Source: Microbulbifer agarilyticus S89 (GTDB lineage Bacteria > Pseudomonadota > Gammaproteobacteria > Pseudomonadales > Cellvibrionaceae). Taken from it: a stretch of 64,000 bases of DNA. Made by a program: the position numbers and the translations under genes. Location of the stretch: contig NZ_AFPJ01000034.1 in assembly GCF_000220505.1 (NCBI RefSeq), positions 1 to 64,000 of the forward strand. Direction: 5' to 3'. Below the pieces are notes generated by a model that worked only from the letters and a program-made list of their open reading frames with translations, was not told the DNA's origin and did no database searches. Below, piece by piece: positions 37,034-46,125 of this stretch (position 1 is its first letter; every line of letters starts with the position of its first letter).

Positions 37034-39231
37034 ACTGGCTAACCGCACTTGGCGACTGGGTTGACCAGCGACTGCCGATCTACCGCGCGTGGGATACCCA
37101 TATGGGTAAGTACTACGCGCCCAAGAACTTTAACCTGTGGTATTTCTTTGGCGTGCTCTCCATGCTGGTTCTGGTGAACCAGCTGGTGACCGGTATCTGG
37201 CTGGTGATGAGCTATGCCCCCACCGCCGAAGACGCATTCGCGTCCGTTGAATACATCATGCGTGATGTAGAAATGGGGTGGATCATTCGCTATCTGCACT
37301 CCACCGGTGCCTCCGCATTCTTCGTGGTGGTCTACCTGCACATGTTCCGCGCGCTAATGTATGGCTCCTACAAGCCACCGCGCGAGCTGGTGTGGATCTT
37401 CGGTATGTGTATCTACCTGGTGCTAATGGCGGAAGCCTTCATGGGCTACGTACTGCCCTGGGGACAGATGTCCTACTGGGGTGCCCAGGTAATCGTATCC
37501 CTGTTCGGCGCTATTCCGGGCATTGGTGAAGATCTGGTTCAGTGGATTCGTGGTGACTACCTGATTTCAGGCATTACCCTGACGCGCTTCTTCTCCCTGC
37601 ATGTGATCGCACTGCCGCTGGTACTGGTGCTGCTGGTGGTGCTGCATATTCTGGCGCTGCACGAAGTCGGTTCCAATAACCCGGACGGCATCGATATCAA
37701 GAAGCACAAAGATGAAAACGGTGTGCCCCTGGACGGCGTTGCCTTCCATCCGTACTACACCGTGCACGACCTGGTGGGTATTGCAGTATTCCTGTTTGCC
37801 TTCTGTGTTGTTGTGTTCTTCTTCCCGGAAATGGGTGGTTTCTTCCTTGAATACGCGAACTTTGAGGAAGCCAACCCACTGAAGACACCTGAGCATATTG
37901 CACCGGTTTGGTACTTTACGCCGTTCTACGCAGTACTGCGTGCGGTAACCATCGATATCGGCCCGCTGACAGCGAAGTTCCTCGGCCTGGTGGCCATGGG
38001 CGCAGCCATTGCGATCCTGTTTGTGTTGCCATGGCTGGATAAGAGCCCGGTGCGCTCCATTCGCTACAAAGGTTGGCTGCCGAAGGTTCTGCTGCTGGTA
38101 TTCGCGGCGATCTTCATCATCCTGGGTTACCTGGGTGTGAAATCTCCGACCCCTGGGCGTAACTTCCTGGCTCAGGTAGCAACCCTGTTCTACTTCGCCT
38201 TCTTCGTAACCATGCCGATCTGGACCAACCCCACCAGCCGCAAGGGCATGCTGTCGTGGATTGTCAGTGGTGCATTTGGCTTTATGTTCCTGTGGATGGC
38301 GGTGGCGAACTGGGGCGCGAGCTTGTTCGTCGGCTTCCTGTCCCTGCTGTTTGCCGTGTTCTTCGGAATTCTGCCCTGGTTGACCGACCGCGACGTGGTG
38401 CACCCGGAGCCTGAGCGTGTTACCAGCCCGTCTGGTGCCAAGACGTTCATTATTCTGTTTGCCGGTATTATCGCGGTACTGCTGCTGACCTTTATCCCGA
38501 TCAAGGCGGTAGGCGCAGAGAGCAAGGTTGAGCTGGATTACATCAAGACCGACCTGACTGACAAGCCGTCTCTGCAGCGTGGTGCCAAGTACTTTGTGAA
38601 CTATTGCATGGGGTGTCACAGCGCCAACTTTTCCCGCTGGGAGCGTGTGGCAACAGACCTGGATATCCCAAACGAACTGATGCTCGCAAACCTGGTGCTG
38701 GGTGACGCAAAAATTGGTGATCTGATGGAGATCTCCATGAAACCAGACGATTCCAAAGTCTGGTTCGGCGCCACTCCTCCCGATCTGACGCTGGTGGCGC
38801 GCGCCCGTTCGCCAGAATGGCTATACACTTACCTGCGCAGCTTCTATAAAGATGACAGCCGTCCGCTGGGTGTAAACAACAAGGTTTTCCCTAACGTTGG
38901 TATGCCGCACGTGCTGATGGAGCTGCAAGGTTTGCCCGAATGTGCCCCCGGCCCGCAGCGCGACCACGGCAAAGTTGTACGCGATGAAATGGGCAACCCG
39001 ATCATGGATGCCGATTGTGGCAGCCTGCGGGTGGGCGATGTAAAAGGCTCAATGGATGAAGTGCAGTATGACCAGGCGGTGTACGACCTGGTGAACTTCA
39101 TGGAGTACATTGCTGAGCCGATGGCAGAAACCCGCAAGCGCATTGGTTTCTACGTGCTGGCCTTTATTCTGGTGTTCTTCATTTTCGCTTGGTTGCTTAA
39201 CCGCGAGTACTGGAAAGACGTACACCACTGA
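37030..39231 (+). CDS. Fused cytochrome b - cytochrome c1 polyprotein
   Basis: One uninterrupted 733-codon frame encodes both remaining core subunits of the bc1 complex. Residues 1 to about 400 are cytochrome b with haem-ligand pairs His90/His104 and His191/His206 and the Qo motif PVWY at 292-295. About 60 residues with extra hydrophobic segments follow (about 399-458). A signal-peptide-like stretch at 471-496 ends V-G-A, a likely signal-peptidase site. Residues about 497-733 are cytochrome c1 with the haem motif CMGCH at 526-530, a VGMPHVL axial-Met region and a C-terminal TM anchor. It corresponds to petB plus petC, like fbcH of Bradyrhizobium, where the polyprotein is cleaved. In most gammaproteobacteria the two genes are separate. 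Confidence 0.95.
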   Translation: MNWLTALGDWVDQRLPIYRAWDTHMGKYYAPKNFNLWYFFGVLSMLVLVNQLVTGIWLVMSYAPTAEDAFASVEYIMRDVEMGWIIRYLHSTGASAFFVVVYLHMFRALMYGSYKPPRELVWIFGMCIYLVLMAEAFMGYVLPWGQMSYWGAQVIVSLFGAIPGIGEDLVQWIRGDYLISGITLTRFFSLHVIALPLVLVLLVVLHILALHEVGSNNPDGIDIKKHKDENGVPLDGVAFHPYYTVHDLVGIAVFLFAFCVVVFFFPEMGGFFLEYANFEEANPLKTPEHIAPVWYFTPFYAVLRAVTIDIGPLTAKFLGLVAMGAAIAILFVLPWLDKSPVRSIRYKGWLPKVLLLVFAAIFIILGYLGVKSPTPGRNFLAQVATLFYFAFFVTMPIWTNPTSRKGMLSWIVSGAFGFMFLWMAVANWGASLFVGFLSLLFAVFFGILPWLTDRDVVHPEPERVTSPSGAKTFIILFAGIIAVLLLTFIPIKAVGAESKVELDYIKTDLTDKPSLQRGAKYFVNYCMGCHSANFSRWERVATDLDIPNELMLANLVLGDAKIGDLMEISMKPDDSKVWFGATPPDLTLVARARSPEWLYTYLRSFYKDDSRPLGVNNKVFPNVGMPHVLMELQGLPECAPGPQRDHGKVVRDEMGNPIMDADCGSLRVGDVKGSMDEVQYDQAVYDLVNFMEYIAEPMAETRKRIGFYVLAFILVFFIFAWLLNREYWKDVHH

Positions 39232-39251
39232 GGTTAGGCCTGAGAGTTTTT

Positions 39252-39306
39252 CGGGTGGTGGGCCGCCGCATTGCCGGCATTAGCTCACCACCCGTTTTCT
39301 ATTTTT
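39252..39306 (+). terminator. Terminator after the bc1 operon
   Basis: CGGGTGGTG (39252-39260) pairs with CACCACCCG (39286-39294). The loop contains a smaller GC-rich hairpin, and a T-rich tract (TTTTCTATTTTT) follows. Confidence 0.88.
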
Positions 39307-39356
39307 GAATGTTTCGGCCGGACCTGCTCCGGTCAGTAGATTGAGGTAGTTCCATA

Positions 39357-39986
39357 ATGGGTGTGCCGACCAACAAGCGCTCCTCCATGACCTTCTTTTC
39401 CGACGGTCGTTGTCACTTCAGCCACCGTGTGCGCATTGTGCTTGCGGAAAAAGGTGTTTCTGTCGAAATCATCGACGTAGATCCCGATGACAAGCCGGCA
39501 GAGCTTGCCGACCTCAACCCCTACAACTCACTGCCGACGCTGGTTGACCGTGACCTGGTGCTGTTTGAGACCAAGGTTATGATGGAATACCTCGATGAGC
39601 GCTTCCCGCATCCGCCGCTGTTGCCGGTATACCCGGTAGCCCGTGCACAGAGCCGCCAGATCATGCATCGCATCGAGCGCGACTGGTGTCCGCTGGTGGA
39701 TAAGATCCTGGCCGGCGGTAAGGACGTTGCTGCCGCCCGCAAGGACTTGCGTGACAGCCTGGTAGGTATCGCGCCGATGTTCACCGATCTGCCGTACTTC
39801 TTTAATGAAGAGTTCTCTTTGGTGGATTGCTGCATGGCACCACTGCTGTGGCGTCTCGACCAGCTTGAGGTTGCGTTGCCGAAGACCAAGCAGGCCAAGC
39901 CACTGCTGGACTACATGGATCGCCTGTTCGCTCGCGAAGCCTTCCAGCAAAGCTTGACCGAGTTTGAGCGCGAAATGCGCGCCTGA
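39357..39986 (+). CDS. sspA: Stringent starvation protein A
   Basis: A 209-residue glutathione-S-transferase-fold protein that binds RNA polymerase during starvation. The N-terminal thioredoxin-like domain starts [22 protein letters not shown] and includes [18 protein letters not shown]; a helical C-terminal domain follows. SspA-type proteins lack GST activity. Upstream of sspB by 8 bases, as usual. Confidence 0.95.
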   Translation: MGVPTNKRSSMTFFSDGRCHFSHRVRIVLAEKGVSVEIIDVDPDDKPAELADLNPYNSLPTLVDRDLVLFETKVMMEYLDERFPHPPLLPVYPVARAQSRQIMHRIERDWCPLVDKILAGGKDVAAARKDLRDSLVGIAPMFTDLPYFFNEEFSLVDCCMAPLLWRLDQLEVALPKTKQAKPLLDYMDRLFAREAFQQSLTEFEREMRA

Positions 39987-39994
39987 GGTGCTGA

Positions 39995-40402
39995 TTGAAT
40001 AAGCCGCCGATGACGTCCAACCGCCCGTATCTGTTGCGGGCGTTTTACGAGTGGATAACCGATAACAAGTGCACCCCATATCTGTTGGTGGACACCCACC
40101 TGGACGGGGTGCTGGTTCCCCAGCAACACGTCAATGAAGATGGCCAGATCGTGCTGAATGTGTCGGAAACCGCGGTGGTTGGCCTCACCATGGATAACTA
40201 CGCTATCCGCTTTAATGCGCGCTTCGGCGGTGTGCCTACGGATATCCAGGTACCCGTCGGTGCGGTGGTGGGGATCTATGCCCGCGAAAATGGCCAGGGT
40301 ATGGTATTCGAGCCGGAAGAGACCCCGGAACCACCAGAGCCCACACCGCCCACCACGCTGAAAAAGCCGGTGAAAAAGCCCGCACTGCGCGTGGTGAAGT
40401 GA
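39995..40402 (+). CDS. sspB: ClpXP protease specificity-enhancing factor SspB
   Basis: Adaptor that delivers ssrA-tagged proteins to ClpXP. 135 residues: a folded substrate-binding domain (RPYLLRAFYEWITDN, DGQIVLNVSETAV, FNARFGGV, YARENGQGMVFEPE), a flexible Pro-rich linker, and a C-terminal ClpX-binding peptide (KKPALRVVK). The start is TTG at 39995 with GAGG nearby, or ATG at 40010. Confidence 0.95.
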   Translation: MNKPPMTSNRPYLLRAFYEWITDNKCTPYLLVDTHLDGVLVPQQHVNEDGQIVLNVSETAVVGLTMDNYAIRFNARFGGVPTDIQVPVGAVVGIYARENGQGMVFEPEETPEPPEPTPPTTLKKPVKKPALRVVK

Positions 40403-40411
40403 CCCTCCTCG

Positions 40412-40434
40412 GGTGCCCCTGCCCGAGGGGCACC
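40412..40434 (+). terminator. Hairpin after sspB
   Basis: GGTGCCCCT (40412-40420) pairs with AGGGGCACC (40426-40434), loop GCCCG. Only a short T-poor tail follows, so termination may be inefficient or rho-assisted. Confidence 0.6.
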
Positions 40435-40615
40435 TGTTGGCGTCATTGTTTGGCGCCATATTTAACCAAAGCACCGTCTTTGGCCCGCCGATACGCTGCG
40501 TAACTCTTCTTAAGTCCTTTTGGCGTAAAAATTGACGCCGTAATCCTGTTCTTCATTGGTGAATTCGCTGGCACCTTCCGATACTGCTATCAAGCCGTGT
40601 ATAGGAGGAGAGCAA

Positions 40616-41230
40616 GTGAGACTACTGAGCCATACCATAGGAATATTCACCAACCCGGATAAGGAGTGGCAGGCTATCCGGTCCGACAAGCACTCGTTTG
40701 TGCAGGTGTTTTTGAGCCATGTACCCATTCTGGCGCTGATACCGGTTGTGTCCGCCTATATCGGGGTGACCCAGGTCGGCTTCTCTGTGGGCGACAATGT
40801 GCAAAAGCTCACACCTGGCAGTGCGCTCACCCTCGCCATCATCACGTATTTCTCCCTGCTATTCGGCGTTTATATCTTTGGCGAATTTATCAATTGGATG
40901 GCGAAAAGCTTTAAGGTGGAAGGTGACGAGGAGACCCGCCACTACGAGGGCACGGCACTTGCGGTCTTTGTGACAACGCCCATCTTCCTGGTTGGCTTTA
41001 TCGGGCTCTACCCGAACCTGTGGTTGAATGCGGCGGTTACGCTGGCAGCCACCGCCTACTCGGTATATCTCATTTACGAGGGCATACCGATCCTGATGAA
41101 CATCGATAAAGAGCGCGCGTTTGTTTACGCGTCGTCGGTGATTACGGTGGGCTTGGTGCTGCTGGTAACGGTGCGGATTGGTACCGTTATTCTGTGGAGT
41201 ATGGGGATTGGCCCCGTGTATCAAAATTAG
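40616..41230 (+). CDS. Yip1-domain inner-membrane protein
   Basis: A 204-residue membrane protein with five predicted TM helices and the Yip1-like pattern, beginning near the N-terminus with IFTNPDKEWQAIR. GTG at 40616 has a perfect AGGAGG ribosome site, so the 20-codon upstream extension is rejected. Bacterial Yip1 proteins have no settled function. The gene stands alone between sspB and a convergent protease gene. Confidence 0.82.
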   Translation: MRLLSHTIGIFTNPDKEWQAIRSDKHSFVQVFLSHVPILALIPVVSAYIGVTQVGFSVGDNVQKLTPGSALTLAIITYFSLLFGVYIFGEFINWMAKSFKVEGDEETRHYEGTALAVFVTTPIFLVGFIGLYPNLWLNAAVTLAATAYSVYLIYEGIPILMNIDKERAFVYASSVITVGLVLLVTVRIGTVILWSMGIGPVYQN

Positions 41231-41256
41231 TGAACCTCAACCCGGTTGAGGTTCAC
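41230..41256. terminator. Hairpin between convergent genes
   Basis: A perfect 12-bp stem, 41230-41241 with 41245-41256 (GTGAACCTCAAC / GTTGAGGTTCAC), and a three-base loop. It begins at the last base of the Yip1 stop codon. There is no T-run. Confidence 0.6.
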
Positions 41257-41326
41257 TTGCGAGCCGGTATGAGAGCATATGGACGTGTAGACACAGCGAG
41301 CATGCCGGCTGTTGCCGCTGATAGGT

Positions 41327-43357
41327 TTAAGCGGTTTCTTCCATTGCCGCGGTTGGGCTGAGTGCCTGCCCGCGGTCGCTCAAGGCCAGCGGCGGCATCG
41401 GGCAGTCCAGGCAGTCCGCGATAGCGCGCAACAAATCAACCTCGCGTCCATCGACGATGCCATCATGGCTCATGGTTGTCGCCAGTGCCTTAAGAAGCGC
41501 AGGTTTCCGCAGGGCGGGGGTGTCCCGGGCGATGGCTACCGCCTTGTCCAGCCTCTGCAGTGTCATGTCCGCGCGTGCGGGCAGTGCCACCAAGTTCAAT
41601 CCCAACTGTCGCACGCCGGTTTCAAAGGCCCGCTTGGCCGCCAGGTAATCCTCACAGTCCGCGTGTGCCATGGTCGCCAGCAAGAACTGGTGCGCATCAA
41701 CGAGGGCCTTGCTGCTTGTTTTGCGCGCGTTGAGCGTGCGATGCCGATCGGGGTTCTGCTCCAGGCCATGCATAAGCACGCGATAGAGTGCCCACTCCCA
41801 GATCTCGATCTTGCCATCGGCGCGCAGTAGCTTGATGACGTTGCGCTTGAAGATCTGAAACTGCTGTGCGGCCAGAGACTTCAGGGCCGGAATACACAGG
41901 TCCAGCAGTGGCAAGCGCAGGTGCGTTCCAATCCCCATCAGCTCACCGTTCAGCTTTTTAAACTCACGCAGCACAGCCGGGTGTGCGATCTTGGCGAGCA
42001 ATTCAAGCTGCGTCACACGGTGTTTTGATGCCTCTTCACTGTCAATCAGCAAACCGTAGACCAGTGCGCGCGCCGCAAAGGGATCACGCGCTGCTGCCTG
42101 CAATGACGCAGGTATTTCTGCAAGCAACACCTTGCCCTGCGCGCATTGCTGGTATGAGGGATTGGCGATATTGTTATCCACCACCTCGACAATGTCCTCA
42201 AGCTTAGCCTGGTAAGGATTACCTGCAGGGGCGGCATTCGTGGTCGATGCGTTGATCGGGTCGCTTGCGCTGTGCGAGTTGTGCATCTGCGAGACCGCAG
42301 CCGTGTCTGAACCTGCCATGGCGGCGATGGCGCTTTCATTGGTGTAACCACTTGTTTGCCACTGTGGGTCGAGGCGTGAAATACGCGCATCGAGGGGAGG
42401 GTGCGTGGCGAATAGCCCGCCAAAGCGCGCCCTCAGTCCGCTGGCGAAGTACATGTGGCTAAATTCACTGGCATTGGCCGCTTGTAGGTTTGAACCCGAC
42501 GTATGTTGGGCAATTTTTTTCAGCGCGCCGGCAATGCCCTGTTTATTGCGGGTAAATTGCACCGCTGACGCGTCTGCCAGGTATTCCCGCTGACGGCTCA
42601 CCGCAGATTTGATCAGGTTGCCAAAAAAAGTACCTGTGTAGCCAATGACGACCAGCCCCATCCCGGCCGCAAATAGCGGCGCGCGACCGCGGCTGCTGCG
42701 CCGGCCCCCCAGGTAGCTACCGCGAAGCAGCCAGCTGCCCACCAGACCGATAATCAGAATGCCGTGTAGCAGCCCCACAATGCGAATGTTGAGGCGCATG
42801 TCGCCGTTAAAGATATGGCTGAATTCGTGTGCCACAACGCCCTGTAACTCGTCGCGGTCGAGCTGTTCGATGCAGCCGCGGGTCAGGCCAATGACGGCAT
42901 CGCTCGGCGCATAACCGGCGGCGAACGCATTAATCGCAGTGTCTTCAAGGATGTAGACGTCCGGTACGGGGGTACCGGAAGCGAGGGCCATCTCTTCAAC
43001 CACATTTAGCGCGCGTTGCTCTGCCAGGCCAGAGGGCGATGTGTTGATTTTGCGCCCACCGAGGGATTCGGCAACGGCGCGGCCCCCGCCCGCCAGCTGG
43101 CGCAGTCGAAACAGGCTGGCCAGGCCGATGATGGCGGTGATGGTAACAGCGATCCCGGCGACGGTCTCCCAGCCCAGGTGGCTGAGGATACCGGTAAGCG
43201 ATGTATCTACCGCGGGATTGCGCAGGTCCGAGTAGCTGGTAACAAAGGCAACGAACACCGTGGTGATTGCCACTAGCCCGATCACCGCTGCGCAAAATAG
43301 GGCGAGTAGCACGCCGCTGTTGCGCCGCGCCTTGTCCTGATATTCAAAAAAGTTCAT
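41327..43357 (-). CDS. M48-family membrane metalloprotease with long C-terminal domain
   Basis: A 676-residue zinc protease. TM helices lie at about 18-40 and 65-85. The zinc motif HEFSH has His177, Glu178 and His181, with the third ligand Glu257 in REYLADASA; more TM segments fall between them. HtpX is only about 290 residues; here about 340 extra residues follow. They are largely helical and include two acidic, metal-loop-like segments (LLRADGKIEIWEW and TMSHDGIVDGREVDLL) resembling TerB-like domains. Start is ATG with lemA 17 bases upstream, a recurring LemA-M48 pair in bacteria. Substrates unknown. Confidence 0.88.
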   Translation of the reverse strand: MNFFEYQDKARRNSGVLLALFCAAVIGLVAITTVFVAFVTSYSDLRNPAVDTSLTGILSHLGWETVAGIAVTITAIIGLASLFRLRQLAGGGRAVAESLGGRKINTSPSGLAEQRALNVVEEMALASGTPVPDVYILEDTAINAFAAGYAPSDAVIGLTRGCIEQLDRDELQGVVAHEFSHIFNGDMRLNIRIVGLLHGILIIGLVGSWLLRGSYLGGRRSSRGRAPLFAAGMGLVVIGYTGTFFGNLIKSAVSRQREYLADASAVQFTRNKQGIAGALKKIAQHTSGSNLQAANASEFSHMYFASGLRARFGGLFATHPPLDARISRLDPQWQTSGYTNESAIAAMAGSDTAAVSQMHNSHSASDPINASTTNAAPAGNPYQAKLEDIVEVVDNNIANPSYQQCAQGKVLLAEIPASLQAAARDPFAARALVYGLLIDSEEASKHRVTQLELLAKIAHPAVLREFKKLNGELMGIGTHLRLPLLDLCIPALKSLAAQQFQIFKRNVIKLLRADGKIEIWEWALYRVLMHGLEQNPDRHRTLNARKTSSKALVDAHQFLLATMAHADCEDYLAAKRAFETGVRQLGLNLVALPARADMTLQRLDKAVAIARDTPALRKPALLKALATTMSHDGIVDGREVDLLRAIADCLDCPMPPLALSDRGQALSPTAAMEETA

Positions 43358-43374
43358 TGGTGCTTAGCCCTGAA

Positions 43375-43971
43375 TTAGAACTCGACGCGGGGCGCCGCCT
43401 GGAACACCTCAGAATCGGCAAACTCCAGTAGCTTGCCATTCTCCCGGTGGCCGAAAAACCCGGCAAAGAACACCGGCGGGAAGCTCTGGCGGAAAATGTT
43501 GTATGCGGTCACGCCGTCATTAAATGCCTGGCGGGCAAAGGACACTTTGTTTTCCGTGCTGGTCAGCTCTTCCATGACTTGCTGTACGGTCTGGTTTGCC
43601 TTGAGGTCGGGGTAGGCCTCCATTACCACATTGAGCCGCCCCAGGGCGTTGCTGAGCATTCCTTCGGCGTTACCGAGATCGGCAATCGCAGCGGCGTTGC
43701 CGGGATTACTGGCGGCAGCCTGAAGGCCGGCGAGGGCAGTATTGCGTGCGGAGATAACGGCTTCGAGGGTTTCGCGCTCATGTTTCAGGTATGCCTTGGC
43801 CGACTCCACCAGGTTGGGGATCAGGTCGTAGCGACGCTTCAGTTGCACCTCAATCTGCGCAAACGCATTTTCATAGCGGTTTTTCAGAGACACCAAATTG
43901 TTGTAGATGCTGATGATGTAAAACACGACGGCAGCGGTAGCAACCAGCCATACGATGGTAGAAATTTCCAT
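43375..43971 (-). CDS. lemA: LemA-family protein
   Basis: A 198-residue LemA protein with an N-terminal TM helix and long helices, marked by [34 protein letters not shown] and [26 protein letters not shown]. It lies directly upstream of the M48 protease and likely acts with it at the membrane. The biochemical role is unknown. Confidence 0.92.
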   Translation of the reverse strand: MEISTIVWLVATAAVVFYIISIYNNLVSLKNRYENAFAQIEVQLKRRYDLIPNLVESAKAYLKHERETLEAVISARNTALAGLQAAASNPGNAAAIADLGNAEGMLSNALGRLNVVMEAYPDLKANQTVQQVMEELTSTENKVSFARQAFNDGVTAYNIFRQSFPPVFFAGFFGHRENGKLLEFADSEVFQAAPRVEF

Positions 43972-44168
43972 AGAGCTCGAATTTCCCTGTAAGTGAGTGC
44001 CTGGCGGCGTGTGAGGCCACAGGATTTCGGGTGGTACGCGAAGTCTGCTGGAAGTCAGTGGATTCGGTCATTGGGATTGATCCGTATCGGTTTATTCCAG
44101 CGCCGAGCTCGATACTACCATGGACCGTACAACGAAAGGCGGATAGCCCGCGCACCGCGGTGCTGGGG

Positions 44169-44174
44169 TATAAT
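44169..44174 (+). promoter_or_regulatory. Candidate -10 box of the thiolase gene
   Basis: Perfect TATAAT, 78 bases before the thiolase ATG. No convincing -35 element upstream. Confidence 0.4.
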
Positions 44175-44252
44175 CCGCCACCAAATTGCGTTTCTCCGCA
44201 ATATTGGTCAGCCTTGCCGGGTAATTCCCGCTAGATTCGGAGTGAAATCAGT

Positions 44253-45443
44253 ATGAGCGAGCATGTTAAGGACCCCGTGGTCATCGTCGGTATCTCACGC
44301 ACCCCTATGGGCGCCATGCAGGGAGCGCTTTCTGGCCTCAGTGCCCCTGAGCTGGGCGCAGTTGCGATTCGCGGTGCGCTCGCCGATGCCGGTGTCGATG
44401 CCGCAGACGTCGACGAAGTACTGATGGGGTGCGTGCTGCCCGCGGGTGTCGGTCAGGCACCAGCACGCCAGGCGTCCCTGGGTGCAGGCATTCCCCAGAG
44501 CACCCCGACCACCACGGTGAACAAAGTGTGCGGTTCTGGCATGAAGACCGTGATGATGGCGCGCGACGCCCTGTTTGCCGGTGATGCAAAGGTCGTTGTT
44601 GCTGGTGGTATGGAGAGCATGAGCAATGCGCCCTACATGCTGCCCAAGGCACGCGGCGGTATGCGTCTGGGCCACGGTCAGGTGCTCGACCACATGTTTG
44701 TGGACGGGCTTGAAAACGCCGCCGATGGCCAGTTGATGGGCAATTTCGCGGAAAATACCGCGGACAAGTACAGCTTCTCCCGTGAAGAGCAAGACGAATT
44801 CGCCATTGAGTCCCTGGCGCGCGCCAATGCGGCGATCGAGTCGGGCGCATTTGAGCGCGAGATTAGCCCGGTAACCGTACGCAGCCGCAAGGGCGAGCTA
44901 GAAGTGAGTGTGGATGAAGCGCCCGGCAGTGCGCGTCCCGACAAGATTCCGGCACTGCGCCCAGCGTTTCGCAAGGACGGTACCGTAACCGCGGCGAACG
45001 CCAGCTCTATTTCCGATGGCGCCGCAGCACTGGTACTGATGCGTGAGAGCGAAGCCAAGGCCCGCGGTATCAAGGTGCTCGCGGTATTGCGTGGTCAGAC
45101 CCAGTTTGCCCATGCCCCGGAGTGGTTCACCACCGCACCAGTCTCCGCCATGGCGAACCTGCTGGAAAAAACCGGCTGGAGCAGCACTGATGTTGACCTG
45201 TTCGAGATCAATGAGGCATTCGCGGTCGTGACCATGGCGGCGATGAAGGACCTGGACCTGCCACGCGCGAAGGTGAACGTGAATGGCGGTGCCTGTGCAC
45301 TGGGCCACCCGCTGGGTGCCAGTGGTGCCCGGGTGATCGTTACCCTGCTGGCGGCGCTGGAAAATCGCGACCTGAAGAAGGGCGTAGCCAGCCTGTGTAT
45401 CGGCGGCGGCGAAGCGACAGCCGTGGCGATCGAACGCCCCTGA
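44253..45443 (+). CDS. Acetyl-CoA C-acetyltransferase (thiolase)
   Basis: Condenses or cleaves acetoacetyl-CoA. 396 residues, full length. The acyl-accepting Cys93 is in VNKVCGSGMK, the base His352 in NGGACALGHPLGASGAR, and the second Cys382 in SLCIGGGEA. The pattern fits the biosynthetic thiolase group (PhaA/AtoB). Monocistronic with its own terminator; no beta-oxidation or PHB partner is adjacent, so the pathway is not settled. Confidence 0.93.
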   Translation: MSEHVKDPVVIVGISRTPMGAMQGALSGLSAPELGAVAIRGALADAGVDAADVDEVLMGCVLPAGVGQAPARQASLGAGIPQSTPTTTVNKVCGSGMKTVMMARDALFAGDAKVVVAGGMESMSNAPYMLPKARGGMRLGHGQVLDHMFVDGLENAADGQLMGNFAENTADKYSFSREEQDEFAIESLARANAAIESGAFEREISPVTVRSRKGELEVSVDEAPGSARPDKIPALRPAFRKDGTVTAANASSISDGAAALVLMRESEAKARGIKVLAVLRGQTQFAHAPEWFTTAPVSAMANLLEKTGWSSTDVDLFEINEAFAVVTMAAMKDLDLPRAKVNVNGGACALGHPLGASGARVIVTLLAALENRDLKKGVASLCIGGGEATAVAIERP

Positions 45444-45473
45444 TCCAGCGGCACGAGCGCATGGTTCGAGCAT

Positions 45474-45505
45474 AAAAAAACGGAGGCCTTGGCCTCCGTT
45501 TTTTT
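45474..45505. terminator. Bidirectional rho-independent terminator
   Basis: A7-CGGAGGCC (45474-45488) faces GGCCTCCG-T7 (45491-45505). It serves the convergent thiolase and dolP genes. Confidence 0.95.
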
Positions 45506-45522
45506 ATCTGGGAAAAGTGTAG

Positions 45523-46122
45523 TCAGTCGATGTATTCCACCGCTTTTACCACTTTTTGCACACCGCCCACGGTGCGGGTTTTCTGCGCGGCATTTTCCGC
45601 TTCCTGGCGGGTCAGCAGGCCCATCAGGTAAACTACGCCGTTCTCGGTAACAACCTTGATGCGCCCGCTGTCAATTTCCTTGTCGGTCATCAGCGCGCCT
45701 TTCACCTTGGTGGTGAGCCAGGTGTCGCTGGTACGAGCCAGTACCGACGTGGTGCCGCGTACCTGAATTTCGTTATACACCTGGCGCACCGAATGCACCT
45801 GCTGTGCCGTTTGCCCGGCCAGGTTGCGCAGGTCATTGCTGGTGACCTGTCCGGTCAGCAGGACCACACCGTTAAAGCTGGTAACGTCGATATTGGATTC
45901 CTTCAGCTCCGGATGCGCTTTGCGCAGGTTGACCTTGGTGATGGTCTCCAGTTGCTGGTCATCAATGTAGGTGCCAAAGCTGCGCTCACCCGGATCAGGC
46001 TGAATAGGCCCGTCATGGGTGGCGTCCAGCACGGTCGCACAGCCGCCCAGCAGGGCCAGCACGCCGCCACCAACAAGCATTTTAAGAGTTGCGGAAAATG
46101 TTTTTTTCGCGCTCGATCGCAT
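45523..46122 (-). CDS. dolP: Outer-membrane lipoprotein DolP (YraP), two BON domains
   Basis: A 199-residue lipoprotein: signal peptide with lipobox LLGGC (Cys28), then two BON domains (about 55-120 and 130-195) with the conserved GVVLLTGQV and GVVYLMGLLT strands. DolP binds anionic phospholipid and supports outer-membrane integrity. Last gene of the lpoA-yraN-diaA-dolP run, 3 bases after diaA. Confidence 0.93.
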   Translation of the reverse strand: MRSSAKKTFSATLKMLVGGGVLALLGGCATVLDATHDGPIQPDPGERSFGTYIDDQQLETITKVNLRKAHPELKESNIDVTSFNGVVLLTGQVTSNDLRNLAGQTAQQVHSVRQVYNEIQVRGTTSVLARTSDTWLTTKVKGALMTDKEIDSGRIKVVTENGVVYLMGLLTRQEAENAAQKTRTVGGVQKVVKAVEYID

Positions 46123-46125
46123 GGA

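Noticed and set aside
37567..38619. Open frame of 350 codons on the minus strand
   Set aside because: Antisense to the cytochrome b/c1 gene; composition rich in His and Gln is typical of the reverse reading of membrane-protein codons.
37030..39231. Idea that the cytochrome b/c1 fusion is an assembly frameshift
   Set aside because: The frame is continuous with intact motifs on both sides, and the joining segment encodes a plausible signal peptide. Read support is still needed to exclude an error.
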